From Agelaius tricolor (lineage: Eukaryota > Chordata > Aves > Passeriformes > Icteridae): a DNA stretch of 64,000 nucleotides. Under the pieces are notes generated by a model, which saw only the letters and a program-made list of their open reading frames with translations, was not told the origin of the DNA and did no database searches. The stretch's first letter is position 1; each line of letters starts with the position of its first letter. Both the position numbers and the translations under genes were made by a program. Positions 26,010 to 39,500 of the stretch are shown one piece after another. The stretch is taken from the NCBI GenBank assembly GCA_023055355.1, contig JALJCS010000002.1, positions 82,485,001 to 82,549,000 of the forward strand. The letters run 5' to 3'.

Positions 26010-26660
26010 CCAGACAGGCCCATCTTTCTCTCAGAGATGTTCTCTGTACTTATAACTAGGAAAGGTAACAGCCTTCTTTAACCTACTTACAAGACAATGA
26101 GCTTTCAATTTCCCAAAAGCACGTTCCAGAGTCCTTTAAAACATTCCTTCAGCCAAAATTAAAGAGGAGGCATGGGGGAACACTGGAACTATAAACACCC
26201 ATGAGAGGTGACCTGAGGAACAAGCCTTTAATTAGTGAAAACAGACACAGGTCCCTGAACAGCTGAGCTTCTCACCCCAAATGCCCTCACACTGGAGGAT
26301 GAACATACAGCCACCTGTCAGTCTGCACAACCTTCTTTGAATAAACTCAGACCTGTGTCACTTCGACAACAAAAGCTGATAAACCTCAGCCCATTGTGCA
26401 CAACACTCAACCACCAGCAAACACATCCCAACTCCACATCCCAGTTTTGAAGTTACTGAGAGAAAGGAAACAGCACTCCCGTTAAATTTAACCTTTTCCA
26501 TGTGAGGACCTTACTTACAACTAACTTATGTGTGGAGCATTGAGGTAGCCCATCTCCAGAGGGGATCTGGCCCTGGGAGTGACCATGGCACCACAGGAAG
26601 AGTCATGCTCCCATCGAAGTTATTAAAGCCTCTGCCACTGATTTTACATAACATCAGAAA
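26010..26660. other. GC-richer unassigned block, possible old repeat
   Basis: Base composition rises clearly against both flanks. The plus strand carries an AATAAA within 'gaataaactcagacc' near 26338-26352, and a second AT-rich 'ttattaaagcc' near 26621. That pattern could be a worn LTR, but I could not match it to another copy in the window, and I see no convincing termini. A non-coding transcript or a conserved element is also possible. Confidence 0.3.
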
Positions 26661-29600
26661 TGTGCTCTTGATAAAGACCTACAGGTCTACAGTTCAATGA
26701 AAACATCTGGATAAACTGATGCTGAAGAGACGTGTGTTTTCCAGATCAATTCAGTCAACATTTGCTTATTTTCAAGGCATAAGGTTTTACATTGAAATAG
26801 TTGATGTTTACACCAGAGCAAGTAGCACAATTTGTTGAGTATTCAAATAATTTTTTAATATTTTATTATATATCTAATATAGAAAAACTGAGCAATCTAA
26901 AATAAAAATCTCCATTAAACCAGAATCTGAATCAGTCCTAATGGTGGATATTCAGCGGTTTGCTTAACTCCATATTATAACCACATATTTAGGAAATACA
27001 CTCAGCTAATGAAGATAACTATAAGAGCTGCATCTTTTCCAATGAAAAGATAGTTTCTACTTAATTTTAGTAGCTGTACAAAGAATCACTTCTCTTTAGC
27101 AAGTTTTGGCTGTCAAAAAAAAAATAAAAATCAGCTTTTGTCACAACAAAAGGTTATAAAAAGACATCCAATTGCCGTAATTAAAATGAGCCTTGCTAAT
27201 GTGAGTCTGAGGGTGTTTGAACAATCTCATTTTCCATTTGTTTGCTGTACCTAAGTGAAGTGATAATTAGCTAGGAAATATACAGAAATAAAACTAATCC
27301 AGGAAAAGCTTCCATACTCAAGGGACACCTTGTATCAGGCTTTATGAGTATCACTCACTGTGGTCAAGTATTGAGCTACGAAATGCTGAATTCTAAAATA
27401 CATGAGTGATCTTGAACAAACTGTCTTGTCTGGCTAGAATTTACACCCTGAAAGCATGCTTCTGCAGCTGGAAAAAAACATCTGCCCCAAGTACATATAT
27501 TGATACCATGAATCAGGCACTAATATCTCAAAAATATGTTAACTTAGTCTAAAAAAATAATAAAGATTTCAATGGTAGCTCCTTCCTCAGCTGATAACTA
27601 AAAGAAAAGTATTAAGAGAAAAATAGAAAGTGACACTTCCATGATCTTCTATACAAACATAACTAGCTGTTGAGTGCAACAAAGATGATCGTATGGAATA
27701 GCATATATTTTTCTCCTAAACTTTGTAATGAATGTTTAATTATTGCAGTGAGAGATAGATTGAAAATACTTATGAGTAGATGACTATCTGGATGTCTTCT
27801 GTGACTAATTTGGATTGTGTCACAGAACTGAAACTCACTGTTCATTTTTAACCCATTTGAGGGCAAGTTAATTAGCAAGCCCTGTTTAAGATGAGAATTC
27901 TCTATAGCTTTCTCAATGAACATATTAAGATGTGTAGACACAGACATACATGCAGACACACATATAAAATTGGAGTAAATAATTCAAATTGAGTTTAATC
28001 AAACATGAAAAAAAATCCCTCTGAAGAGCTTAAACCCTCTGGAACTGTTTTGCTTTGGGGAAGAAAGCTATCACAGTCAGAATAAAGTTGATTTTTATAT
28101 GGATTGTGTTGAAGGTTTTCTAGCATGTTTAATCTCAATTATAGTTTCTTTTGGAATAGTTAAATTTTTTCCAATTAAAGCCATTAGCTCATGATGCTCA
28201 GGGGAACACAGTATTATTTCTTTAAAAAGTTAATTTCTATGGTAATAAAGCATAATCTTTCCCAGGACTTCTACAAAATCTGTTGTAATAAAAAATGATT
28301 GATTTTAAAAGCATTTTTATATCACTGTGATGATTTACATTACATTTCAATAATGTTCTCCCTGAGTAAGAAAACTGCATCTATTCAGAAATATATCTTT
28401 TTGGTTTGTTTGACTCTCTTTTTTGGCAGCTAATCAATCAGCTACATTGGAAATTGCTAATTTCTGGTTGGCTGGAGAAAAAAATTCCTCTCCCTCAGTT
28501 CTATTTTTCTTTTCTTGATATTAGCCTGAAGAACTTCCAATAAGATTCCATCATTTTTCTTACTCTTTTTTTTATATATGCCATCGTTACAATATAGTTG
28601 CTTTTATGTCTACATACAGATGATCCATTTATGCAAAACTATCACAAAGCTTTTAATAAGGTTAAAATAGGCTGATTGTATAATGACATTTCTTGTTTTT
28701 CTCTTCATCTAGTCATTTTATATTATTATTATTAATCTTTTTGTTCTGAAATAAAGAATAGTTAATGCATTCACTGTTTCCTTATTTTGTGGTTTGGAAG
28801 ATCATGTCAGTTCTTTTGTGCTGTTTGACAGATTCCTTTCCCTCTTTTATCTTTAATTTAAAGCCCACTTAACAACATGTCAGTTTTGCAAGCCTGAGGT
28901 CAATGACCCTTTTTAATTGCACTGAAAGTATTCATAAGTTTTCATAAAATGCTCCAGAAATTTGGTCTCAAGGTTGCCATTGATTCTCTTACACTTGGCA
29001 ATAGGAATAAAGCCTGTATTTTTCCCAACCTAATTTCCACTTCAGGTATTATTATTATTATCATTTTTATTTGTAGATTTTAAAATCACAGTGATTTGAG
29101 TATTTGATTACTTGAGAATTTTTGAGTTTTCATTTAATGTTAATGGATTATCTTCAAAAATCCTTATATGTAAATATTACTAAAACCCTTACAGTTATGT
29201 TATCTGATTTCATTATGAAACTGAAAAGGTATGATTGTGTGTTTAAGAGATAAAGTACAGTGCACCAGGGATTCCTAAACCCATTAGGAAATAAGGAATA
29301 AAATATTCTGTCTATAGTTATTAAAATCTAGCATTTGTAAACTTTTTATATATCTCAGGTCAGTATAACTGCAATTGAAGTACTGGAACTGGTTTGGTCT
29401 TTCTTTAAAACATTTTTAATGAAAGGATGCATGATGATCACAATTAAATTGAAGTAATTAAAAAGTTCTTGACCCAAACCAACTCTGTGAATGTGAAACA
29501 CAAGAATTGTGGTAGACAGCAGTATAACCATGGAGAAAAGAATTTAAACACAATTCCAAAGAAATCTGTGTTGTGCTCCTTGTTTCAAAGTTTCCCTCAA

Positions 29601-30260
29601 GTGAGCATGACAGCTTGCTATTTCAAAAGTATCACTCTACAAAAAGCTGGAATCAGAAAGTCATGTAAGAGTTACAGAACAAAACTAATACTCAATTTCT
29701 TTCAACATCTGCCATAAAAAGCCCAGATAAAAAAGGACTGAAATGAAAATAAACAAAACAAAAAACCAAACCTTCTAATGTATAGAACACTTCCAGAAGT
29801 CTAAATTCTTATTTTCAGTGACTGTATGAAGGAAAATGAGGAATAAACTAAACTGTAAGAATTGTGCTATACTTCCATCTAATCAATGACCATAAAAGAT
29901 AAACGACCTAAACATAATGTATTTCTACCTAATTACAGGTGAGAATGAAGGTAATTTTATTTCCTAATTGCAAACAACAGTTCTATGATGACAGTTGCAT
30001 ATGTAGTCATCAATCAGAACGACCAAGCACAGGAGTGACAAGGTTCTCTAGAGGATGCCAGTGCAGTGCTTATGTATTTCCAGGTAGAAGGATCCCTCAA
30101 GTGACTCAAGGCTGGACATCCAGCAACAGGAAATGAAAAATGACTTGTCAAGATAAAGTCAAAACAGGAAAACAGAGAAGCAAGACCTGACAGAGTGACA
30201 AAATCACACCAAAAAATTGGTAGTGGCAATGACAGTGGGATTTGTTCTTGCATGTATTGG
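26661..30260. other. Unique AT-rich DNA, conserved-element-like in parts
   Basis: No repeats are recognisable over about 3.6 kb. Segments at 27120-27290, 28130-28450 and 28860-29050 are dense in TAAT/ATTA homeodomain-type cores and AACAAT-like words, and lack simple repeats. This texture is often seen in conserved non-coding elements. That is an impression from composition only; no conservation data were available. Confidence 0.35.
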
Positions 30261-30324
30261 GAAAGAAAAAGAAAAATAAAAAAAAAGAAAAAGAAAGAAA
30301 AAAAAAGAAAAAGAAAAATAAAAC
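30261..30324. repeat. A-rich (GAAA)n-type polypurine tract
   Basis: Sixty-four bases made almost only of A and G on the plus strand, with just two T interruptions. On the minus strand it gives a phenylalanine/leucine/serine-rich frame (30148-30363) that is not a gene. Confidence 0.95.
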
Positions 30325-30989
30325 CAGTTCTCTGTCAATCACAGTAGAGAAGAGTTTGGGCATCAGTTTTGCGAATAAGGAAGAACTAACATGTTTAGAA
30401 TGACAATTTCAACAACAGGAGACACAGACATATGTGAATATTGCCATCTTTGTGACTACAAGTCTTTTCCCTGTTGAGTGACTGCACTTACTGGGCAAAA
30501 AAGGCTTAGAATAATTTAATTAGACAGGGACAGTTTACTTTTTGACCACATACAACTTAAAGAAGCTTTAACTTTTATCAAGTTTTTAATCACAAAGAAA
30601 AATGTATATATACAAGTGCTCAAATATAAAAACATGAATTACAAGAAATGTCAAGGGATAACCTACCCTAATATGTTCCTACCTCAAGTTACTGCTTAAT
30701 TTTGAGATGTAGTAATACCAACACAGAGTCTAAATTGGGAGGGGTTTTTTGGATACTCGTGACCTCACAGTTTTGTACAATTGCAATTTAATTATATGAT
30801 TTAATTTAATGAAAAATTGGAATGGTCCTCCTGAAGTCATCAGGCATAATTCCTGTCTTAAATCAGGTCTCCACTTAAGATGATTTTGCACAAGTTTTTG
30901 CTGTCTCCAAGGACTGAGATTTCACAGCCTATCTGTGAAACTCCTTGGTGTGTTTTATCACCCTGATAGTAAGGCTTTTCCATAGATAA
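30325..30989. other. Unique AT-rich non-coding DNA
   Basis: Nothing recognisable. Confidence 0.5.
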
Positions 30990-31430
30990 TCATAATTTCT
31001 CTTTTTTTTGCTTGTGCTCTTGAGGCTTATTGCCTCCTGTCATAGGACTGAAGGCCTTTGAGAACAGTCTAGCTTTGCCTTCACTACAGCCTCCCATCCA
31101 GTAATAGAATCCAGCAGGATCTCCCTTAGCCTTCCTCTCAACCATTTCCCTCAACCTTACCCTTCTCATTGCCAATGTACTTCCAGAGGGCTGCACTTCA
31201 CATCCCTCATGAGTTCTACCTCCTCCTCAACTGTTGCTTTTGGACTGGCTCTCCAATCCAGCACACCTGAGCATTATCTCTGTGGGCCTCCAGGTGGCCA
31301 GTCCTTATCTCCACACCCCTTACACTTTCTTCCTGCATTAGAGCTCAGTCAGGGGCTCCCTGCTCAACTCCCCTGGCACCCTGCCTTCCCTAATAAACTT
31401 TCTACCTTATCTGCATGAATCATTCTGTGC
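30990..31430. other. GC-richer unassigned block
   Basis: A C+T-rich plus strand with a higher GC content than the flanks, ending in an AATAAA context ('ccctaataaactttctacc', about 31388-31406). It may be a worn retroelement or the end of a non-coding transcript. I found no matching copy elsewhere in the window and no open frame longer than 69 codons. Confidence 0.3.
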
Positions 31431-32067
31431 TTTGAGAATGCAAACCTTGAAAATCAACCAGCTCTTCATGGCCTCTTTTTCTCTTCAGGCTAGACTTTCA
31501 TGACGTCTCAACAAGCAAAATTTTAACAAGCCAGAATCTGTTCTCCAGAGGTCTCCAGAGAGTCTAATTCTGCTATTTTTTTTTTCTTTTTACTCATTTA
31601 TCTTTGGATCTTAAACCATTCTGTCTCAAAGTGCTATAGTTAAGGCTGCTACCAGTAAGCACGTCACCAGTGGGTTCTTCCTTATTCATGACCACATGCT
31701 CTCCCATATACTGTATGCATGAACAAACTGTCCCTCAGTATTTTTCAGACGCTCCCTGGAGTCTTTACACCTGTTACACTGTTTATCCAGCAGATGTTGG
31801 AGTGCTTAGTGTATCCTATGTGAATGATGCCATGTGATCATGGAACTTTCTCCAGAAGTTTAAAATGGTTTAATCTGATTCTTTACCTTTAACAAGTAGT
31901 GTACAGAAAACACCAAGATGTCACCATTGCTGGTCTTTTCTTGGATCCTTGAGTTACAAATGACTTGTGACACCTTTCAAGGCAAAATATATTTCTTGGT
32001 CAATAAGAAAATTTGAATTAACCATTTCAACTAGAATCTATATGGGACATAGACTTAAAATACTTAC
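31431..32067. other. Unique non-coding DNA
   Basis: AT-rich, no gene or repeat recognised. Confidence 0.5.
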
Positions 32068-32739
32068 TGTATTTGGTTTACATGGAAGGGTTTTGACAGG
32101 GCTTCGAGGATGGCCTCTGTGAGGAGACACCATGACGTGCCCCCCTATGGGACAGAGCCAGTTTCAGCCAGCTCCAAAATGGATGCACTGAGTCAATCAA
32201 TGAAGCTGGTGGAACCTTTGTGCTAATCTGTAAAAAATATGGCGCAACAGCTGTGAGAGAGTAGAAAAACTGTGAGGGAACAAAATTAATATTTTAACAT
32301 TCTGTGAAGGACTGTCTCCTGTGGATAGGACCCCATGCTGGAGCATGACAAAACACGAGCAACAGAGACAGCACATCATGAAGTGACCATAGCTTCCATT
32401 TCCCATCTCTCTGAAATGGAACCCATTACATCTCTTGGTGCGAAGAGGCAAAAGAGTAAGGAGTGAAACTGAGCCTGGAAAGAAGGGAGAGATGGAGGGA
32501 AGCAGGTTTTAGTTTGGGGATTTTTTGCTATCCTATTCTCATTTTAACTGCCAATAAATTAAATTAATTTCCCAAGTCGAGTCTGGTTTGTGCATGATGG
32601 TAATCGATGAGTGATCTCCCTGTCCTTATCCTTACCCATGAGCTTTCCATCTTATTTTCTCCCTGTGCTCTGCTGAGGAGGAAGACTGAGGGAGCAGCCT
32701 GGAGGACACCTGTCAGCCAGCCATGTTGATCCCATTACA
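32068..32739 (+). mobile_element. ERVL-like solo LTR (family copy 2)
   Basis: It begins TGTATTTGG and ends CCCATTACA, giving TG...CA termini. Inside are a 'ggcctctgtgaggagacacc' segment near the start, a 'ccatgctggagcatgac' segment, AATAAA at 32553-32558 within 'ccaataaattaaattaattt', then 'ccaagtcgagtctggtttg' and 'gagtgatctccctgtcctta'. These last parts also occur, worn, in the copy at 15250-16095 and, reversed, in the copy at 48562-50030. No viral coding region adjoins, so it is a solo LTR. The flanking 5-mers (cttac and tctga) do not match, so the target-site duplication is lost or the ends are off by a few bases. It lacks the repeat expansion seen in the third copy. Confidence 0.85.
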
Positions 32740-35700
32740 TCTGAGAAATCAACACAGAAAAGGCTGTTTGCCCTTTTAACTGGATGTTTAAATTAATTAA
32801 ATTCAGAACCAATTAGTAAATCTGAATAGGGACAGTTTATATATGGTAATTTATGTGATTTGTACTGTATGCATTCTTAAGAAGCATTAAACCAATTCTA
32901 CAAACAGCAATTTAATATAAGTTGTGAGAAGAGAATATTTTTTGTCTGTTATTTAGTGTGAGCTTTTGAATTACAGCTGGTCTTGTTGAGTGTTATCAGC
33001 CATGTCACCCTGTTTCATGACCTGTGAAGAGTTCAATAGCTTATGTCAGGATATGAAAACACCTTGGCTGGAAAAGTTTGGAATGGAAGGGTTTTATCTA
33101 CTTATACCTCCTTAAAATCCAGAGATAAAGTGACAGTATACAAACTAAAAAATAATAGCTTTGAAGTACCTTTTTAAAGAATCTATTCCCTTTAGTAATG
33201 GGATTTTTTTCACTCTCATCTTGTGTTTTATTACATCTGTCACATGAGAATAACACATTCATTCCAGACTCCTAAAGAGAGACTTCCATCAACACTTGAA
33301 AACTGTTGCACCACCAGTTCCCTGAACAGTAATATTTTTGGACTCATTTTACATTTTTTTCTTAATTAGATGAAGCATCTTAAACACATAATGCTTTTCT
33401 ACCAAACTGAAACAAATTTTGCCCTGTTTCTTTGAATCACAGGATACAGCTACCTAGACAAGAAAGATTTCTTTCCCAGCAGTACTCTCTGACTGGCTGA
33501 CAAGATCCTTCAGCAGTTTTTAATAGTAGATCTGGAGCTGCTTTGCTCAGTCATCTGCTTATGCAGCTGATAGCTCTTTTGTCTTCTCTAGCCCCAAGGA
33601 AATATTTCTTTTTTTTGTTATCATTCATTCTTGTGTCCTAGAAGGTACCTTCCTTCCCTGTGGCAGCTACATGGGTTGAATAGGTGATTATAAAATAGGT
33701 CTAAAAGCCTATGATATTAAAAATATCAATTAGAGAAAGGTTTTGAATAATCATTTTCAGATCCTCAGAAAAATTAATAGAACTAGATAATAGGCATTCT
33801 TCAAAATTAAATGTTTTCTTATATGGATTCCCCAGATTTGGACCAAAACCATCCAGCTCCCTATTGCTTTCAGTTTATATTTTCTGAAAACATGGTATGG
33901 TCAAAATATTGTAATGGACAAACAGAAAAGTAACTACATACAAGTGATGTCAAGAATGTATTACTAGTCTAATAAAAAATTTTATGGCATAACTAAAACA
34001 CAAAAAAAATTATTATTAGGTCAGGTACAGAGATACTAGCACTCACAGAGGAAATAATTTAGTCAGTATGTATTTCCCTTACAAGGTTACATTTAAAAGT
34101 TGGTTTAAAATAAAAACTGGGGTGTTTGACAACTCTCCTTTTCCTCTGCTGTGTTTAGCATTATGTTTACCCTGCTCCCTCAAGTCCTAAGGCTGAGGGC
34201 TTCTGTCTTGGAATGCCAGGGAGGGATAACAGTGAGCTGTCATCAGTTGGAAGCCTTCACAAGGAGATTAGCTGTGGGTGTTCCTTCTTCACTTTGTGAG
34301 GATTAGCAAGATGTTCATGCTTTCTTTTCATCACCCTAATGTTCACTTGAGGTCCTATTTTTCTTCTAACATGCTTTGTGCTCTGTCTACACTAGACCAT
34401 AACTCATCTTACTTTTGACTTTGTTAGGTATCATATGTTAAATATGAGTTAGATGCTGGTTATGTATCTTTTGTGTTACACCCAAAATGGAGAGGTTTTT
34501 TATTAATTTGGTTTTGTAGCCATAACTCACCACTGGTGAGTTGCCGAAAGCCTTGATGCCTCAGGTGTAATTTAATTATTTTCCTGTTATATGTTGAACG
34601 AGCTTTCTGAGTTCATTCTACATACAGTAACTAATTGTTACTCCTATCAATATGCAAATTATTTATAGTAGGCATTACAACATAAAGTAATACCATTATA
34701 AGAAAAAAAGTAGATAAAACCCACGTAGGCATTAGCTGTTACAGCTAAGCAAACTAAAATAAGCTCAAGCCAAGAAATCCAGACAAGATGAACTCCTGCA
34801 CTGTCAAGTCAACACAGAGCTAGGGGGCCTATACTGATAATAACAAAAAATTTTAGTTACCAGCCTACATCATGTCAGGTTTCTGCTCTAGAAAAGAATA
34901 CTAACTATCTCAAAAGCAACCCTGGATGAGCAGGCAGCTGTCCAGTGCTTAGCTGCCTGCTGGTGTTAAACCATGACAAAGGTATAATTGTGCTTTCCCA
35001 TTCCTCATAACCTGTGAAATGATTCAAACAGCTGAACTTCCTGAATAGAAATATGTTATACTTATGTTAAGCATGTTGTGAATAAAAACAGGGGAAATAA
35101 TTTTATTTCAAAAATTCACAAGCAATTCCATCTCCTAGAAATTCAGTAGGTAGATTGTGGGTGATGGAATGTTACATTTGCCTGTTCTATTTAATGGATG
35201 ATCTATGGAAGCAGAATAACAATTTCAAACACATTTCTCTGATGGCTAGGAAATTATAAGAGAAGGCAATAGTAAAACTATATAATATCCAGTAAAAAAT
35301 AAATATTTAATGCATACTCTAAGCTGTCACTTTGCATAGAGGCATGGTTATATTTTATTATCACTTGCCTCATTGAAAATACTAGCACTGGTCATAAAAT
35401 TATTATACTTATTAAATGTTTCAGCTATAATATTTGACATTATCATCATCTGATGTAGTTAATTCTAAAGGATAGTTTTCCAACTACCCAAAAGTCTATT
35501 TATTATTTTTTGCAATATATAGAAGCAAAAGATAGGCTGATTCACTTTTATGTATACACATAACTTTAACAAGTATAGTTTACTGTTGTTTGTATTTGTC
35601 CTTGCCTTCTAAAGTAAAAAAGTTTGAATTTAGAAATTTCTCCTAGCACAATATGTTTTATGGTATACTTTAGACTATGCATATATTCTCTTTGCAAAAT

Positions 35701-36539
35701 CCTAAACAACTGTGCTGGTTCGCTTATTTACTTCAGACTCTAGAAAAGATAACCACCCAAAATGTGTAGCATATCTTCAAGTTACCAACTGTGTGAAACT
35801 ACCAAAACATGTTTTTCCCTGAGATATGAATGACATTTCATAATGTGCATGTTACTAAATCTCTGCATATCCTTACTTAGAAACATAGTGTTAATGTATG
35901 AAAACCAAAAGCCAAACATAACCAGTAATAGAGATTTAAATATATGCAGTAATAAAAAGTAATATCATTTATGTCATAGCTTCTCATTAGTTCTTAGTCA
36001 GAAGAAGTTTCTAAAAACATAGTTTATCAAATTTTAAGTTCATGTCATAGAAGAGAGATAGCATAAGGCATTCTTCTAATGACAGTAATATTACAGAAAT
36101 GCCTGAAGAAGACTATATCAATTACTGGGAGAGGTAAAATTATAATTCCCTAATTTCCGTAAGTTTACAAATCTTCTAATTCAAACATAGTTTATAAATC
36201 CATCAATTTTCAGGCATTTTTTTTCACATACCTGTGTTCCTCATTCAGCTACTCTGAAGCTGTCTTAGACAACATGCAGCACATGCAGCAGTTAAAAACT
36301 GCCTGGGTAAGGCTGCTTTTCCAGGTTATTGACAGATGCATAGGATGACCTGTAAGGCTGACTACAGGGTTTGTCACTTGTGACTGATGTAACCATTCTG
36401 TGCTTATGATGATAAAACCTATATTCAGCTGTCTACTGTCATGCATTTTCTCTTACCATGTACAAAATAAATGTATCTTTTTGACCAGCTGTCACTTAAT
36501 TTAGGGTAAGACAAATTTTTTGTGCTTCAGCTTTATGTG
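32740..36539. other. Unique AT-rich non-coding DNA
   Basis: No gene or interspersed repeat recognised. It contains one GC-rich hairpin at 34929-34961. Confidence 0.55.
34929..34961. repeat. 11-bp inverted repeat, GC-rich hairpin
   Basis: AGCAGGCAGCT (34929-34939) pairs exactly with AGCTGCCTGCT (34951-34961). An added G-U pair closes an inner loop of 9 bases. It stands out in AT-rich flanks. Pairing does not extend convincingly outward, so a microRNA precursor is not supported. Confidence 0.9.
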
Positions 36540-36556
36540 AAAAAAAAAAAAAAAAT
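36540..36556. repeat. A17 homopolymer run
   Basis: Seventeen A residues followed by TAAAAAA. There is no recognisable retrogene body upstream, so I do not read it as a retrotransposed poly(A) tail. Confidence 0.95.
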
Positions 36557-39500
36557 AAAAAACCAACAGGTAAGAGGAATTATTTGTTCCTTAGCAATTC
36601 CAGTTACCAAGAGTGAATGACACACTGTTGCAAGAATTACTCATTGCTGAAACTTGTCAATACATGACCTCTGTTATTCCCAAGCAGTTTCATGTGAAGT
36701 GTCCCACAACGAAATACTGGGTTTATAGCTTAAAAATTACTCTGACTATTTAAAAACATGATATACCTAATAATGTATTATTCACACACAGAGATTTGAA
36801 ACTGTCAAATGTACTTGTAACAATGATATTGTTAGCAAACTAAAGCTGCTTTTCTGTGACTAAAATTGTAAGATATAAATAAATTTGACAGGCCAATGGA
36901 GACTTCTGGCTCTGCAAATTTGGGATGTGAATGATCCAGAAATCCAGTTTGCATCTTTTTTTCAAACATCCATCAAAGCTACATAATGTCACAAAAGGGT
37001 TTATTTTGGAAACCTATAATGCATTCTCTGAAAGAATTAAAGACTTAAGAATCTATGTACTCCAATTTTTGCATATCTCTAAATATAGCTATTTAGAAAT
37101 GCATAATCTTATGTGGTTTTGTAATTTTTAATTTAAAAATAAAATTCAAGAGTCATGTTAACCACTTTTACTAGTTACTAACTCTGAGGTGAGAAAATTA
37201 CTCTCAAACTGTAAACATGGTGATACTGCTCATAGATTTATGTGTCATAGCTTCCCTGAGGCTTAATTTGTGCTGAGATAAAACCCCATGAGTGTTCCAA
37301 GGACAGATGAGGATGAAGAGTGAAGAGTCTGCATACTGAGTTTGGTTTATTTACGGAGATAAGAAACCGGCCAAAAAATCCAGATGAGTTACTTTTGGAT
37401 GATGAACATAGGCCTGCAGATCAGATATTTTCTAAATTATATATATAACTTGGGGAAGAACATCTTTAACTTGCCAATATTCTGATAAATAATTTATCTT
37501 GCAACTGAAAAGCTTCTTTATCCCATAAGCTTCTAAACATTCTTCATACTTACATGGTTCCAGTACTGCTGGCTGAATGCCCTGTAGACAAATATAAAAT
37601 TTTAAACACTCCCTTTTAATTTTCTTTTTAAATGCTGGTTCAAATTTTTTTTCAACCAGAAGGCATTCTAAAACTTAACCCAAAGAAAATGTGAGTTTAT
37701 ACTTCAAACATTGCTTGAGGGATCCTTTTGTCAGAGAAGGAGACAGTTCAGAAGGAAACCTTTGAAGCAGGAGAACTTCATGTTATTAAATGATGACATT
37801 TTATGTCTTGCATCTGCTGAATAATTTCTCTCAGCAGAAGATAAGTAACAATGCTCAAACTTAATAAACAATCAGGATTCTCCTTTGATTGGTTTCATTA
37901 AAATGTTCTCAAGAAAAATAAAAAGAATTGTCTGTATCAGTCACCAACACTGATGTCCACAACAGAAACTAAAGAAAAGAATAAAGTACAATTTATTTTT
38001 TTTTTCTTTTTCTTTTTTCTTTCTATTTTAAATACATTTTGCTCTCCTCTTTCTGGGCCTTAGGAAAACATAGACTTCAAATCTTTTAGGTTTACTGCTG
38101 AGGACCAGAAATTACTCCAGAAAAAAGGCTGAGGTACATGACAATGACAGTGCATAATAAACAAGATGTGTCAACCAACCATTTCCAGATTCATTAAAAA
38201 CCAAGAAAGCTACAGGGATTTTCCACCACTGTGATCCATACTTTAGCAAACAACATTATGGCTTCTCTTATTATTTAACTTATTACTTAAAAGTTCCCTT
38301 CTAATAACTTAGAAAGCAACAATGTAATCAAAGTTTAAAGTGTACAGACAGGTATGGACAGGTTTAGATTGATATCAGATCACTTCATGCAAGTGAAAGA
38401 ACAAAGTGATGGAAGCAAAAGCACAGAGTAATTCAATGCCAATATTGAACCTCTCAAGCTCTCAATCCTCATGCAATATTAATGTGCATCCAAGACGATT
38501 TCTGCCAAGATTTTCAGCTAATGAGTTAGATTGCTATCCGATCAGATACAAATGCATTGTTAACTGGAAATGTTTTACCCCAGCATTGCATTTTCTATCT
38601 GACTGTGACAGTTGGGCATGTTCTCTGGATTTAAGATTAGCTGTGGAAGTTAAGAAATCATGGTTTTTTTCAGTACAGATGTTCCATAAATGGAAATTAA
38701 TTTTAAAATATTTTAACTTTCCCATTCTGAAATATATCAGATAACTATTATACAGATAACTTAGATAACTATTCATACAAATTTTTTGCATATTAGTATA
38801 TTTCAATATTAAAATATTAATTGTTATGCTAGGTAAAACTAAATATAAATAATTTAGATGTAGTATACTCAGATAGCAATAGCTGTTGCCATAGTGGAAC
38901 CGTAAATAGTAAAAAAAATAAATAAATAAAAAGAATAGTAAAAGTTCAAATGTTCAAGCCGTGTTAAGGCATTAAAAATTGCTGATCACCATCAATACAT
39001 AATCAGCAAGAGTTTATGTTGGTACTTTATTTACAGGTGTAAAATTCAGATATCTGTAACAAAATTATGGCTGTTAAGTTATTCTAATAAAATCTAATTC
39101 TTCTACACAAATGAAACAGTGGGAGCTACAACAAAAACTTGAAAATTATTCCATTCCTCTGAGACTTTTTTCTTTCACAAAAATAATAAACAAAAATTTC
39201 ATAGTTGAAAAAATCATAGGCCATTAGTACAACAAACCTTCCAAATTAGCTGATTGACCATTTTCCTTTAATAGTGAACCCTAGTCTTTTATGTATCATT
39301 TAATCTCAAAAGGATCCTTTGCATAACCCAACTTCACCTTAACAAAGCCCCACAGTAATTCAAACCAAGTTACCTAGAATTGTTTTTTAGCTGTTTTGAC
39401 TTTGTCTGAAGTCAAAGAATGATTTTTTTTTTTAACATGGTCTGGTGTGACACCTATTTCTTCTAAATACTTTCATTCTGATCACAAAGTAGGAACAGCA

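Noticed and set aside
36540..36556. Poly(A) tail of a processed pseudogene
   Set aside because: No recognisable gene body precedes it, and no target duplication was seen.
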